A DNA stretch of 64,000 nucleotides, taken from the NCBI GenBank assembly GCA_963782465.1, contig CAWAJR010000002.1, forward strand, positions 558,001 through 622,000, written 5' to 3'. Of the stretch, positions 53,173 through 63,912 are shown one piece after another. Source of the stretch: JAODBJ01 sp963782465. Lineage in GTDB: Bacteria; Actinomycetota; Acidimicrobiia; IMCC26256; PALSA-610. How positions within the stretch are numbered: the first letter of the stretch is position 1; every line of letters starts with the position of its first letter. Made by a program: the position numbers and the translations under genes. The notes under the pieces were generated by a model. The model saw only the letters and a program-made list of their open reading frames with translations. It ran no database searches and was not told where the DNA came from.

Positions 53173-54942
53173 ATGGTTCGCAAGGTGATGATCGGCGCAG
53201 TCGTTGCCGCGGTCATGACGCTCGGCTCGATTCCCGCGGCGAGTGCCGCAACGACGTACTCGCTGCTGCTCCCGCAGGCGACGGCGTTCTCGATGCTCGG
53301 CCATTCCTGTGGCGGCATCCAGGAACAGGCGTTCACGACCGGGTTCGATCCCACCAGCGGCTACCCGACCGGCGCCGTGTACGTGCAGACCCGCTGTGGT
53401 GGCAGCGGGCGCGGCGGCGGCTACCACACCACGACCTACTCGGCGTGGGCCGCGGCGACATGGGACTTCACCGGCACCGTCGTGTCGTCTTCGACACTCG
53501 CGACCGCACCGGCCGTCGACCCAGCCTTCTCCGCGTTCGACGCGAGCGGCAACGAGGTCTTCAACCAGCTGTCGGCGGTCAACGTGCTGCCGGAGAACTG
53601 CACCGTCGGCAACACCACCTATTGCACGTACCGTGCCTCTCTCACGCTCGACCCGGCCTTCGTCGCGCCACCTCGCGTGACCGGGCTGACGTTGTCGAGC
53701 GGCCCCGCCGCCGGCGGTACGAGCGTGACGATCACCGGTACCGGCTTCACCGGCGCGACGGCCGTGAACTTCGGTGCGACCCCCGCGACGAGTTACACGG
53801 TCGACTCCGACACGTCGATCACCGCGGTTTCGCCCGCCGGGTCGAGCGGCACGGTCGACGTGACCGTCACGACCGCGGGTGGCACCAGCGCGTCGAGCGC
53901 GAGCGACCAGTTCACCTTCTTCGCCCAGCCGACCGTCACCGGTGTCTCGCCGGCGTCGGGCCCGGTCACCGGTTGGACGCCGGTGACGATCACCGGGACG
54001 GGGTTCACCGGCGCGACGTCGGTGCGCTTCGGCGGCACCCAGTGGTACGACTTCACGGTCGATTCCGACACGTCGATCACCGCGACGTCGCCGCCCGCCG
54101 AAGCGGCCGACACGGTGCACGTCACCGTGACGACACTCGGCGGCACGAGCACGACGAGTAGCGCCGACCGGTTCACGTACACACCCGGGCCGGCATGCGG
54201 CACCGTGTGCGTTTCCGTCGGCGACACCACGATGCTCGAAGGCGACACCGGCACCCGGAAGATGACGTTCGCGGTGACGCTGTCGCAGCCGCAAACATCG
54301 GCCGTGACGGTGCAGTACGACGTCGCGTCGCTGACCGCGACCGGCGGGCCGGCGGCCGGTACCGGCGTCGACTTCCAGACCGGGTCCGGGACGTTGAAGT
54401 TCACGCCGAGCGCGAAGACCGGTCTCACGCCGGTCGCGCAGACCGTTTCCGTTCCCGTGTACGGCGACACCGCGATCGAAGCCGACGAGACGTTCAACGT
54501 CACGCTGTCGAACCCGAGCGGCGCCAACCTCGGCCGGTCGACCGCCACCGCGACGATCGTCAACGACGACCCGTCGACGGGTGTGACGCTCGGCGTCGGT
54601 GACGCGTCGATCGCCCCCGCGACGAGCGGCAAGCAGACGCTGAAACTTCCGGTGACCTTGTCGGCCGCGGCGAGCGGCACGACCGCGGTCGCGTACACGA
54701 TCACGCCCGCTACCGCGGCCTACAGCAAGAAAGCCGCGGGCGGCGGCGCGTACGGCGGGAAGACGAGCGGCACGGTCAGCTTCGCCGCGGGAAGCACACT
54801 GAAGACGATCAACGTCCCGATCTGGCCGAGCGCCGGGTCGAGCACCGACCAAACGTTCACGGTCACCCTGTCCGGCCTGAGCGGCAACGGCGTCACCCTG
54901 CTGCGCGACACCGGCACCGGCACCATCCTCGCCAACCAGTAA
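53173..54942 (+). CDS. Secreted protein with IPT/TIG and Calx-beta domains
   Basis: A 589-residue secreted protein. The signal peptide (VMIGAVVAAVMTLGS) ends near PAASAA. An N-terminal domain with several Cys is followed by two IPT/TIG domains (about 166-251 and 251-340; VTGLTLSSGPAAGGTSVTITG and VTGVSPASGP starts), a Calx-beta domain (about 341-465, GDTTMLEGDTGTRKMTFAVTLS and AIEADETFNVTLSNPSG in parts) and a second Calx-beta-like domain to the end. It is likely a surface or adhesion protein. A truncated near-copy lies at 60931-62119. Confidence 0.85.
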   Translation: MVRKVMIGAVVAAVMTLGSIPAASAATTYSLLLPQATAFSMLGHSCGGIQEQAFTTGFDPTSGYPTGAVYVQTRCGGSGRGGGYHTTTYSAWAAATWDFTGTVVSSSTLATAPAVDPAFSAFDASGNEVFNQLSAVNVLPENCTVGNTTYCTYRASLTLDPAFVAPPRVTGLTLSSGPAAGGTSVTITGTGFTGATAVNFGATPATSYTVDSDTSITAVSPAGSSGTVDVTVTTAGGTSASSASDQFTFFAQPTVTGVSPASGPVTGWTPVTITGTGFTGATSVRFGGTQWYDFTVDSDTSITATSPPAEAADTVHVTVTTLGGTSTTSSADRFTYTPGPACGTVCVSVGDTTMLEGDTGTRKMTFAVTLSQPQTSAVTVQYDVASLTATGGPAAGTGVDFQTGSGTLKFTPSAKTGLTPVAQTVSVPVYGDTAIEADETFNVTLSNPSGANLGRSTATATIVNDDPSTGVTLGVGDASIAPATSGKQTLKLPVTLSAAASGTTAVAYTITPATAAYSKKAAGGGAYGGKTSGTVSFAAGSTLKTINVPIWPSAGSSTDQTFTVTLSGLSGNGVTLLRDTGTGTILANQ

Positions 54943-54963
54943 GGCAGTGCCTCGTCAACGGGC
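53517..54963. repeat. Long duplicated segment, parental copy
   Basis: This segment recurs at 60931-62119 with only about eight differences that I can see, apart from a 258-base in-frame deletion covering one IPT domain. The match ends 21 bases after the stop codon. Confidence 0.93.
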
Positions 54964-55036
54964 GTGTCACGAAACGCCTGCCATCGATGTCTTTCAGCGC
55001 ATCGGGGTAGCGCACACCGCGGGCGCCGTTGTCACG

Positions 55037-56685
55037 TCACCTGCTCATTGCGTGACAGCCGGGGAGCGCCACTGATTGGGCCGAGGAGGCGACGATGACG
55101 TCGCCGTCGACGCAGGTGGCCGCGATCGCGAGTCCGGTCTGGCGCGCAACCGTTCGGCTGTTGCGAGTTTGGACGACCGAAGGCTGCACGACGACCAGGC
55201 CGCGATCAGCGCGCACGACATCTCCCACATGACGCATTTGGTCGAGATACCGCCCGTTGCGCGCCAACGTCGTCGCCACAACCGGTTCGGGAAGCATGTA
55301 GGCAGTGTGACCGCTGTAGAACCAGAACCCGCTCGGTTCGTTCGTGAAGACCGTCGTCGAGGCCGGCAGCGTTCGGTATCTCGATCGCAACCGCGACTGA
55401 TGTTGCGCGAGCGCCGCACGACGAAGCGTGGCGTTCGCGGAGTGCACACGAGCAAGTCCCGGCACGGTCAGAACGAGCGCAATCGCTACTCCCGCGGCAC
55501 TGAGCAGGTTGCGTCGCGGCGCCGCACAGGCGTCGACCGCCGTTGAACCGATACCGAGGAGCGCGAGGTACACGAACGGCTGCGCCGGCGCGAGCACCCG
55601 CTGGTCAGACGGCGTAGTCGCGTCGAACAGAACCTGCGTGACGAACAGGACGGCGAAGAACGAGGGAGCGCCGAGGGCGAGCGCCCGGAGCACGACGTCG
55701 CGGGTACACGTGCCCAGGCGTCGGCCGAAGAGTCGCTCCTGCGCAGTCCTGGAAACGACGACGAAGATCGGTCCTCCGAGCACAAGGATCGCGATGATCG
55801 TCTGGAGGGCCAACGGAGCCTTCGACAGCCGGAACCACGACGCCGTCACGTACACGGCGACCCGGAGATGCACTTGACCGGGATGCCAGGCAACCTGCCT
55901 TGCCGCGCTCGCGGCCGAAACCACGTGGTTCACCGCAGTCCACACAATCAGCGACGCGGGTGCAGCAGCGAACAGCGTCACCGCAAGGCGCCAACGCCGT
56001 CGGTCGGTGAGCAAGAGACCTCCGCCTACGACAAGCGCGCCCGCCACCCCGATATAGCGGGTAAGGACGGCGAGCACGATGCAGAGGACGGCGAGCGTCG
56101 AACCGGCGCGCTGTCGGTTCACGACCAAGAGCACACACCAGCGGCGACAACAGAAAGAACGGGATGAAGAGTGCTTCGGACACGACGAACCCGGTCACGC
56201 CGAGCAGGTTCATCGGGAGCCTGTGAACGACGACCTGAGCCGGTCCGAAGCAACAAATGAGCACGGCAACAATGAGTGCAACGATCCGAGCAACCGGACG
56301 CTTCGCGACGATGGCCGCGGCGATCGCCGCGATGATCAAGACAGACGCCATCAGCGCAACGAGGTTCAGCAGCCGCGCGGCGTCGAGCGCCGACCACGAT
56401 GTCAGCCCGGAGACGAGTGCGATTGCAGCTGGGTACAGCGGTCCGAACTCCTCGAACGGCTGGCGGTCCCCGAACTGGAGTTGCGACGTCGGACTACGCC
56501 GCGTCGTCTCGACCGCCAGTGCTGTTGTCAGGCCTTTCCCGTCGCGCAGGTTCTCGGCGGCCGAGAGGTACGCGGAGCTGTCAGTGATCGCAGCCGTCTG
56601 CCCCCCCCCGCCAGAGGATTGCACTGCCGAAGACGCCCGTCAGCAGCACGACGAGCACGAGCAGCCACGCGGCCCGCTCACGCAC
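55037..56685 (-). CDS. Polytopic membrane glycosyltransferase-like protein (GT39/PMT_2-like), two frameshifts
   Basis: About 550 residues in three frames. The N-terminal helix (WLLVLVVLLTGVFGSAILW) is followed by a frame change at a run of nine C's (about 56605-56613). The next part shows DSSAYLSAAENLRDGKGL and FGPLYPAAIAL, typical for the first periplasmic loop of polyprenol-phosphate-dependent mannosyltransferases. A second change near 56130 leads into further helices (TRYIGVAGALVVGGGLLL) and the C-terminal soluble domain. The GTG at 56685 is my choice. Lipid-linked sugar transfer on the outer face is inferred. Confidence 0.65.
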
Positions 56686-56924
56686 CTGTCCGACCTCGAC
56701 TTTCAACTTCGGCCGGTCGCGGGCACCACCCGCTCCAGCAACCAGCCACGTGCACGACAGCCATCGTAAGCTCTGCGCCCGTCGCGGCGGAGCGCCGCTC
56801 GGCCGGACGACGCACGCCAGATTCACGTCGCCTCGCGGCGAAGGATTCGGTTCGCGGGCCGGGCCACTGCAGCCGCACTGGCCGACCGTTCGGCTGCACG
56901 GCGCCCGGGTCGCGCAGCCCGACG
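56686..56924. other. Non-coding or decayed stretch
   Basis: I see no convincing gene here. Reading frames on both strands are open but Arg/Pro-rich and lack start sites or motifs. It lies upstream of the glycosyltransferase and at the edge of two remnants. Confidence 0.4.
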
Positions 56925-57200
56925 GGGCATCCCGAGCGCGTTGCAACGTGGCTCGTCGCGACGATTGTGGCGCGCCGGCCGGGCGTATACCGCCTCGACA
57001 ACGTGCGTGTCCGCTACCACTCGCACTGGCGGCACCGCACCGTCGCGGGTAACGCGTCGATGTGCGTGCTCGTCTACCCGCCGTACCGCAAACAGGCGCT
57101 GCTGCGAGCGCTCGACGAATACAGCCGAAGCGCGTTCCACGATCCCTCGACGCTCGACCCGCTCGTCGCGAAATACGAACAGTGCAAGAACGCGCCCTGA
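56925..57200 (+). pseudogene. 3' fragment of an unknown gene
   Basis: The frame ending at 57200 has normal-looking composition only in its last 90 codons (VATWLVATIVARRPGVYRL, VRYHSHWRHRTVAGN, YPPYRKQALLRALDEYSR). Upstream the same frame is of shadow-type composition, so the 5' part seems lost. I do not recognise the family. Confidence 0.3.
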
Positions 57201-57227
57201 CTCGACGTTCGTCCGCTTCCGTCAACC

Positions 57228-57779
57228 GCTCGGGCGTCGCGTGCGGGGTCGCGACCCTAACGTTCGACCGGCGGGTGGAAGGTGAATCGACCGGAAGCGA
57301 ATACGGCATCACGCTCGACCTGCTGTCGGCCGACGTTGTCGCGTGGGTCTCCCGGCTGCGGGCACAGCCCGGCGATCCGGCCCGAAGCGATCGCGTTGTG
57401 GGGCCACAGCCAAGCAGAATGGGTTGTCGCCGGTGCGGCCGCGCGCGACCCGTCGATCCGCGGTTGGTCGCGGTCGCTCCCTCGGCCCGAGCAGATGGAC
57501 TACGTCGTCGCGAACCACATGCGCGAGGCCGGCTACGCCCAGCGTGCACTCGACGAAGCCCAGGCGCTACGGCACTTCGCCCTCGAATGGGAGCGAGGTG
57601 AACGCCCGACCGCCCACCTGTCGGCGCGCATCGAGCATGCGAAGGCGCACCCATGGTTCGACCTCGCGTACGTGACGGCGCCTCTCGAGCGTGAACGACT
57701 CGTAGAACGAGCGTGGTCGGAGCAAATACCGATGACGATGAACGAGGCGACACCGGCAGCGGTGCAAACAGGACACTGA
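57228..57779 (+). pseudogene. Fragment of an alpha/beta hydrolase, frameshifted
   Basis: VATLTFDRRVEGESTG and LDLLSADVVAWVSRLRAQPGD lie in one frame, then RPEAIALWGHSQAEWVVAGAAARDP in another. GHSQA is the nucleophile elbow, and the pattern resembles acyl-CoA thioesterase/peptidase-like alpha/beta hydrolases. The C-terminal part (MREAGYAQRALDEAQALRHF) is a lid-like helix, after which the protein ends at 57779 without the catalytic Asp and His segments. Both ends appear lost. Confidence 0.55.
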
Positions 57780-57973
57780 TCCACACGCGGGCGGGTGTCT
57801 CCTCGAACCGGCGGGCATCGCGAGGTCTGGTCATCATCACACGCGAACTCCAACCGACCCGAACGATCTGACCATGCAACACGCTCGCGATCTCATCGTC
57901 GCCCCGACGCGTACCCCTGCCTACGCGACGACTCGGAACTCCCACTTCGATTGATGCCGGGCTTGTGGCCGGT

Positions 57974-60444
57974 TCAGCCCAGGTTGAGCTCGACTGCGTT
58001 GTAGCCGTCGAGATTGTCCGGCCCGCAGTGCTTCCACTTCGACAGTGTCGCGTTCTCGACGTAGCCCGTCGGGATGTCGTTCAGCTGCTGGTTGAGGCCC
58101 TCGCACACGACGATCCCGTCGAACGCGAGGTTGTACTGCAACGCGTTGTAGCCGGCATAGTTGTTCGCACCACACCCGGCGCGATTCGAGAATTGTGCCG
58201 TGATCACATAGCCCGGCGGGATGACGTTCAACTGCTGGCCCGCACCCTCGCACACCACCATGCCGTTGTACGCGAGATTCACGCGCAACGCGTTGTAGCC
58301 GGCGGTGTTGTTCGAACCGCACCCGGCCCGGTTCGAGAACTGCTGGGTGATCACGTAGCCGGGGGGGATGTCGCTCAACTGCTGACCCGCGCCTTCGCAC
58401 ACGACAACGCCGTCGAACGGAACGGCGTCGACCTGGGTGTACTGGAGCGCGTTGTAACCGACGTCGTTGATCGCACCACACCCGGCGCGATTCGAGAACT
58501 GCGCGGTGATCACGTAGCCGGGTGGGATATCACTCAACTGCTGGCCCGCCCCCTCGCACACCACCATCCCGTCGAACGCAACGTTGAACTGCAACGCGTT
58601 GTAACCAAAGCTGTCGACGCCGCAGCCCTTCCGGCCCGACAACTGCTTCGTGATCACAAAACCCGGCGGGATATCGCTCAACTGCTGGCCTGCACCCTCG
58701 CACACCACCACCCCATCGAACGCAACGTTGAACTGCAACGCGTCGTAGCCAAAGCTGTCGACGCCGCAGCCCTTCCGGCCCGACAACTGCTTCGTGATCA
58801 CGTAACCCAGCGGGATATCGCTCAACTGCTGGCCTGCACCCTCGCACACCACCATCCCGTCGAACGCGAGCCGGAACTGCAACGCGTTGTAACCCTGCAG
58901 GTTGTTCGACCCGCAACCGGCATGGTCGGCCAACTGTTTCGTGATCACATAACCGGGCGGGATAACGCTCAGCTGCTGGCCCGCACCCTCGCACACCACC
59001 ATCCCGTCGAACGCCAGCCGGAACTGCAACGCGTTGAAACCCTGCAGGTTGTTCGACCCGCACCCGGCATGGTCGGCCAACTGTTTCGTGATCACATAAC
59101 CCGACGGAACGGCCGCCGGCTGGCCGGCACCGGCGCAGATGATGATCGACTTGCCGCTCGCCGAGCCGCCGACCGTCAGCGTGAAGGTCCAGGTGCCGGC
59201 GTGGTTCGCGGCGTCGGACGCGTTACCACTCACGGCATACGTGCCTGCCGGGAGCGTCGATGGCGCGACGATGGCGCCACTCGACTTCACGACGACCTGC
59301 GTGCTCGCGCCGGACGCGTTCTCGGTGTACTTGACCTTGCCGGTCGCGCCCGCGACGGAGAGGGACGCCTTGTAGCCGTCCCCCTGCCTGACCGTGGCCG
59401 TCACCGGCGCCCCTTGGGTGAGCACGCCACTCGCAACCGACGGGATCGTGGTCGCGATCCCGACCGGAAGCGCGCCGACCGCGACCGTGTCGACGACGGT
59501 GCCTGTCGCCACGTCGATGACTGAAGTGTTGTTCGACGCCGAGTTGGTGACGTACGCGCGCGAACCATCGGGCGCGAACGCGATGCCCTGCGGCTCGTTC
59601 CCCACCGCGATCGTGCCGGTCACCGTGTTGCTCGACACGTCGATCACCGACACGCTGCCGGCGACACCCGAGTCGACCACGTACGCGAGACCGCCATCGG
59701 GCGTGACCGCCGCCGCCAGCGGGTCGCCACCAACGGTGATGGTGTCGACGACGGTATTCGTCGCGGTTGCGACCACCGAAACGCTGCCGTCGCCGGCGTT
59801 GGGGACGTAGATGTACGCGCCGTCGGGCGCCGCCGCGGGCGGATACGGGCTCAGCCCGACCGGCACCGTCGCGACAACCGCGTTCGACGCGGTACTGATC
59901 ACCGAGACCGTGCTGTCACCCACGTTCGAGACGTACACCGCGGCTCCGTCGGGCGTCACCACGACGCCAACCGGCTCGTTACCTACGGGGATCGTCGTTG
60001 TGACCGTGTTCGTGGTCGTGTCGATCACCGCGACGGCGTTGCTCAACGTCGAGACGTAGACGAACCGACCGTCCGGCGTGACGGCCAGCCCGTCCGGGCC
60101 ACCCGGGAGCGGCACCGTCGCTACCACGGCGTTCGTGGCGGTCGCCACCACCGACACGGTAGGTGGAGCCAAACCGAGGATGCCTTGGTCGGCCACGTAC
60201 ACGAACGCACCGTTGGGAGTCGGTGCGACCGCCCGAGGCAAGAAACCGACCGGCACCGTCGCCACGACGGTGCCTGCCGCGAGGTCGATCACCGACAGGG
60301 TGTTGTCGTTGTAGTTCGTCACGTACGCGGCCGGTGACCCGATGGTTGCGGAGGCCGGCCCGCGACAACCGCCGCCGCCGCGGTCAACACCGGCACGAAG
60401 AGCGCCGCGGCCAACCCGACCGAACCGATCCGAACTGCGCGCAC
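57974..60444 (-). CDS. Secreted seven-bladed YVTN beta-propeller protein with eight Cys-pair repeats, frameshift after the signal peptide
   Basis: About 820 residues. A signal peptide (VRIGSVGLAAALFVPVLTAAAAVV, seen in parts from GTG 60444) lies in a frame one base off the rest; the change is near 60355. Next come seven YVTN propeller blades (each like AYVTNYNDNTLSVIDLAAG, VTPDGRFVYV). An Ig-like region follows (TLPAGTYAVSGNASD). The last 390 residues are eight repeats of about 48 residues, each with VVCEGAGQQL, IPPGYVIT, GCG and GYNALQ. Two Cys per repeat suggest a disulfide. It is probably a cell-surface or matrix protein. Confidence 0.85.
57990..59150. repeat. Tandem repeat of about 144 bp (eight units)
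   Basis: Eight tandem units encode the Cys-pair repeats of the propeller protein. Neighbouring units share long identical stretches such as ctgctggcc and gcaccctcgcacac, while the outermost units have diverged, as expected for expansion by unequal exchange. Confidence 0.9.
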
Positions 60445-60586
60445 CGCTTCCTCTTCTCGCCGCCCGCCAAGTAGCCCCGGTAACCGTCACCAAGACCGCG
60501 AATGCGCGCTCGGCTGCGGCTGTTTAGCCCGGTTCGGTAGGTTTCGCAATCACGTCCGGACGCGCGATCGGAGCGCGTCGGCCCTG
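60445..60586. other. Upstream region of the propeller gene
   Basis: This 142-base gap should contain the promoter of the propeller gene. It is relatively AT-richer around 60520-60560 (gtttagcccggttcgg, tttcgcaatc). I see no clear -35/-10 pair. Confidence 0.35.
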
Positions 60587-60930
<344 letters not shown>

Positions 60931-62119
60931 CGACCCAGCCTTCTCCGCGTTCGACGCGAGCGGCAACGAGGTCTTCAACCAGCTGTCGGCGGTCAACGTG
61001 CTGCCGGAGAACTGCACCGTCGGCAACACGACCTATTGCACGTACCGTGCCTCTCTCACGCTCGACCCGGCCTTCGTCGCACCACCTCGCGTGACCGGGC
61101 TGACGTTGTCGAGCGGCCCCGCCGCCGGCGGTACGAGCGTGACGATCACCGGGACGGGGTTCACCGGCGCGACGTCGGTGCGCTTCGGCGGCACCCAGTG
61201 GTACGACTTCACGGTCGATTCCGACACGTCGATCACCGCGACGTCGCCGCCCGCCGAAGCGGCCGACACGGTGCACGTCACCGTGACGACACTCGGCGGC
61301 ACGAGCACGACGAGTAGCGCCGACCGGTTCACGTACACACCCGGGCCGGCATGCGGCACCGTGTGCGTTTCCGTCGGCGACACCACGATGCTCGAAGGCG
61401 ACACCGGCACCCGGAAGATGACGTTCGCGGTGACGCTGTCGCAGCCGCAAACATCGGCCGTGACGGTGCAGTACGACGTCGCGTCGCTGACCGCGACCGG
61501 CGGGCCGGCGGCCGGTACCGGGGTCGACTTCCAGACCGGGTCCGGGACGTTGAAGTTCACGCCGAGCGCGAAGACCGGTCTCACGCCGGTCGCGCAGACC
61601 GTTTCCGTTCCCGTGTACGGCGACACCGCGATCGAAGCCGACGAGACGTTCAACGTCACGCTGTCGAACCCGAGTGGCGCCAACCTCGGCCGGTCGACCG
61701 CCACCGCGACGATCGTCAACGACGACCCGTCGACGGGTGTGACGCTCGGCGTCGGTGACGCGTCGATCGCCCCCGCGACGAGCGGCAAGCAGACGCTGAA
61801 ACTTCCGGTGACCTTGTCGGCCGCGGTGAGCGGCACGACCTCGGTCGCGTACACGATCACGCCCGCTACCGCGGCCTACAGCAAGAAAGCCGCGGGCGGC
61901 GGCGCGTACGGCGGGAAGACGAGCGGCACGGTCAGCTTCGCGGCGGGAAGCACACTGAAGACGATCAACGTCCCGATCTGGCCGAGCGCCGGGTCGAGCA
62001 CCGACCAAACGTTCACGGTCACCCTGTCCGGCCTGAGCGGCAACGGCGTCACCCTGCTGCGCGACACCGGCACCGGCACCATCCTCGCCAACCAGTAAGG
62101 CAGGGCCTCGTCAACGGGC
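60931..62119 (+). pseudogene. 5'-truncated duplicate of the IPT/Calx-beta gene
   Basis: This is a near-identical copy of 53517-54963 starting at codon 116 of the parent, so it lacks the signal peptide, start codon and first domain. One IPT domain (86 codons) is missing, exactly between two gtgacgatcaccgg repeats of the parent. The rest, including both Calx-beta domains and the stop at 62098, is intact. Most changes are silent; two alter Ala to Val and Ala to Ser. It has no evident promoter and looks like a silent copy. Confidence 0.88.
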
Positions 62120-62239
62120 TCGAGAACTACCAGCCGCAGACGAAACGCGGCCCGGAGCTCGACCACAACGACCCTGACCACCGCGAAGGTCTTCCGCGGC
62201 ATGCAGCGCCGGTCGACACGCGACGGTACGTTGAGAGCG

Positions 62240-63054
62240 ATGAAGGCCGCGGTGCGCAACCGGTACGGGCCGCCGGAGGTCGTGCGCGTCACTGACGTGC
62301 CGAAGCCCGTGCCCGGTCACACCGAGTTGCTCGTGCAGGTGCGCGCGACGACGGTGAACCGGACCGACCGCGGGTACCTGGCCGGGAAGCCTCCCATCGT
62401 TCGCCTCTTCTCGGGGCTCATCCGGCCACGCGTCGCGGTGCTCGGGAACGAGTTCGCGGGTGTCGTCGAAGCCGTCGGCGACGGCGTCACCGCCTTCGCT
62501 CCCGGCGACCGCGTCTTCGGCTACAGCGGGCGCACCTTCGGTGCGCACGCGGAGCACATGACGATTTCCGCAGACGGCGCGGTCGCGACAATGCCCGGTT
62601 CGACCTTCGAGGAGGCCGCTCCGAGCACTGAAGGTTCGCACTACGCGCTCGCGAACATCCGGGCCGCCAACATCGGTGCCACCAGCGAAGTCCTCATCTA
62701 TGGGGCGACCGGTGCCATCGGCTCCGCAGCGGTGCAGCTCGCGAAGTGTCTCGGAGCCTCCGTCACCGCCGTATGCCGCGGCGAGCACGTCGGGCTCGTG
62801 GCGAGCCTCGGCGCCGACCGCGTCATCGACTACACGGCAGAAGATTTCACAGCCGATGGCGCCACCTACGATGTCGTGTTCGACGCCGTCGGCAAGACGT
62901 CGTTCGGGTCGTCGAGTACCTGCGGGAACGCATAGAGGCCGGTGAGTTCAGGCCCGTGATCGACCGGACATACGCACTTGACGACATCGTCGAGGCCTTC
63001 AGATATGTCGATACCGAGCAGAAGGTCGGCAACGTCGTCATCACGGTGCCATAG
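62240..63054 (+). pseudogene. Zinc-type alcohol dehydrogenase/quinone oxidoreductase (MDR) with internal deletion
   Basis: The first 220 codons are a normal MDR protein: MKAAVRNRYGPPEVVRV, GNEFAGVVEAVGDGV, and the Rossmann motif YGATGAIGSAAVQLAK. After VVFDAVGKTSFG the sequence jumps, in another frame, to VVEYLRERIEAGEFRPVIDRTYALDDIVEAFRYVDTEQKVGNVVIT (read in parts), the normal C-terminus. About 50-70 residues of the cofactor domain are missing. The ATG at 62240 has a weak ribosome site. The enzyme is inactive as written. Confidence 0.78.
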
Positions 63055-63251
63055 ACGTACGTGCCGCTCGAGTGTCGCGTGCAGCTCAGGCGACGCGCGT
63101 GGGCTTGTTCCGGCGGGAGCGGCCGACGCTCACGTTCGACCGAGCAGACTGGGACGAGGCGGGCCCAACACACCCCGCGTACCACGTCATCAGAACATCG
63201 GCTGCAGGCCCTGTCGTCGACGGGCGCTGGGCCAACCAATGGAGGTGCCAG
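63055..63251. other. Intergenic stretch upstream of the VOC gene
   Basis: No gene is supported here. The frame open into the VOC gene lacks family similarity upstream of 63252. The end carries a good ribosome-binding site, ggaggt, at 63241-63246. Confidence 0.4.
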
Positions 63252-63716
63252 ATGCCCGAAGGCACGCCGCCGGCAGAGCGAATCGTGCTGGCTCACTTCA
63301 TCGTCTCGGATGACGTCGAGCGCTCGGTGCGTTTCTACACCGACGTGCTCGGTGGCAAGGTGGTCTTCTCCGGGGAGCCGACCTATGTCGAACTCTCCAA
63401 CAGCTGGATCATCATCAACGTCGGCGGCGGCCCGACCGACGACAAGCCGGCAGTCACCTTGGAGACGCCACGCGACCCCGACCGGGTCAGCAGCTTTCTC
63501 AATATTCGGGTCGCCGACATCCAGGCCGTGTACGACGAATGGAGTGCCCGCGGTGCGCACTTCCTGACGCCGCCGAAGCAGCACCAGTACGAGATCCGTT
63601 GCTACATCCGCGATCCCGACGGTCACCTGATCGAGGTGGGGCAAAGCACCGACCCGGACGGCGACTGGTCGCCCGCGCACTGGCCATCGAGTACTCCCGG
63701 CGTGCAGCCCGGGTAG
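63252..63716 (+). CDS. VOC family protein (glyoxalase/bleomycin-resistance fold)
   Basis: A 154-residue protein with two beta-alpha-beta-beta-beta modules: IVLAHFIVSDDVERSVRFYTDVLGG starts the first, and VSSFLNIRVADIQAVYDEWSARG the second. RCYIRDPDGHLIEVGQ has the conserved DPDGH-x-x-E with the last metal ligand Glu. A strong ribosome site (ggaggt) supports the ATG at 63252. The substrate is unknown. Confidence 0.9.
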   Translation: MPEGTPPAERIVLAHFIVSDDVERSVRFYTDVLGGKVVFSGEPTYVELSNSWIIINVGGGPTDDKPAVTLETPRDPDRVSSFLNIRVADIQAVYDEWSARGAHFLTPPKQHQYEIRCYIRDPDGHLIEVGQSTDPDGDWSPAHWPSSTPGVQPG

Positions 63717-63912
63717 GTCGCGTCCCCGCGCCTTCGAGCGCTGCTACCCGGTCAGCCAGGCGTTGATCCGGTTCGCGAAAGCAGCTTTCCGTTCCCCGCC
63801 CAGCGCGAAGCTCGGCGCGCGTTGCCCCGACGCGTTGTTCAGGCAACCTTGACACGTCAGCGCCGCGCTGGGACCCTGCTCGACCTGGGGAAAAGTGAGC
63901 GAGGGGGCGGAT

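Noticed and set aside
57990..59150. Regularly spaced repeats that could suggest a CRISPR array
   Set aside because: The unit is about 144 bp, contiguous, and keeps an open coding frame with a clear protein repeat; there are no spacers or cas genes.
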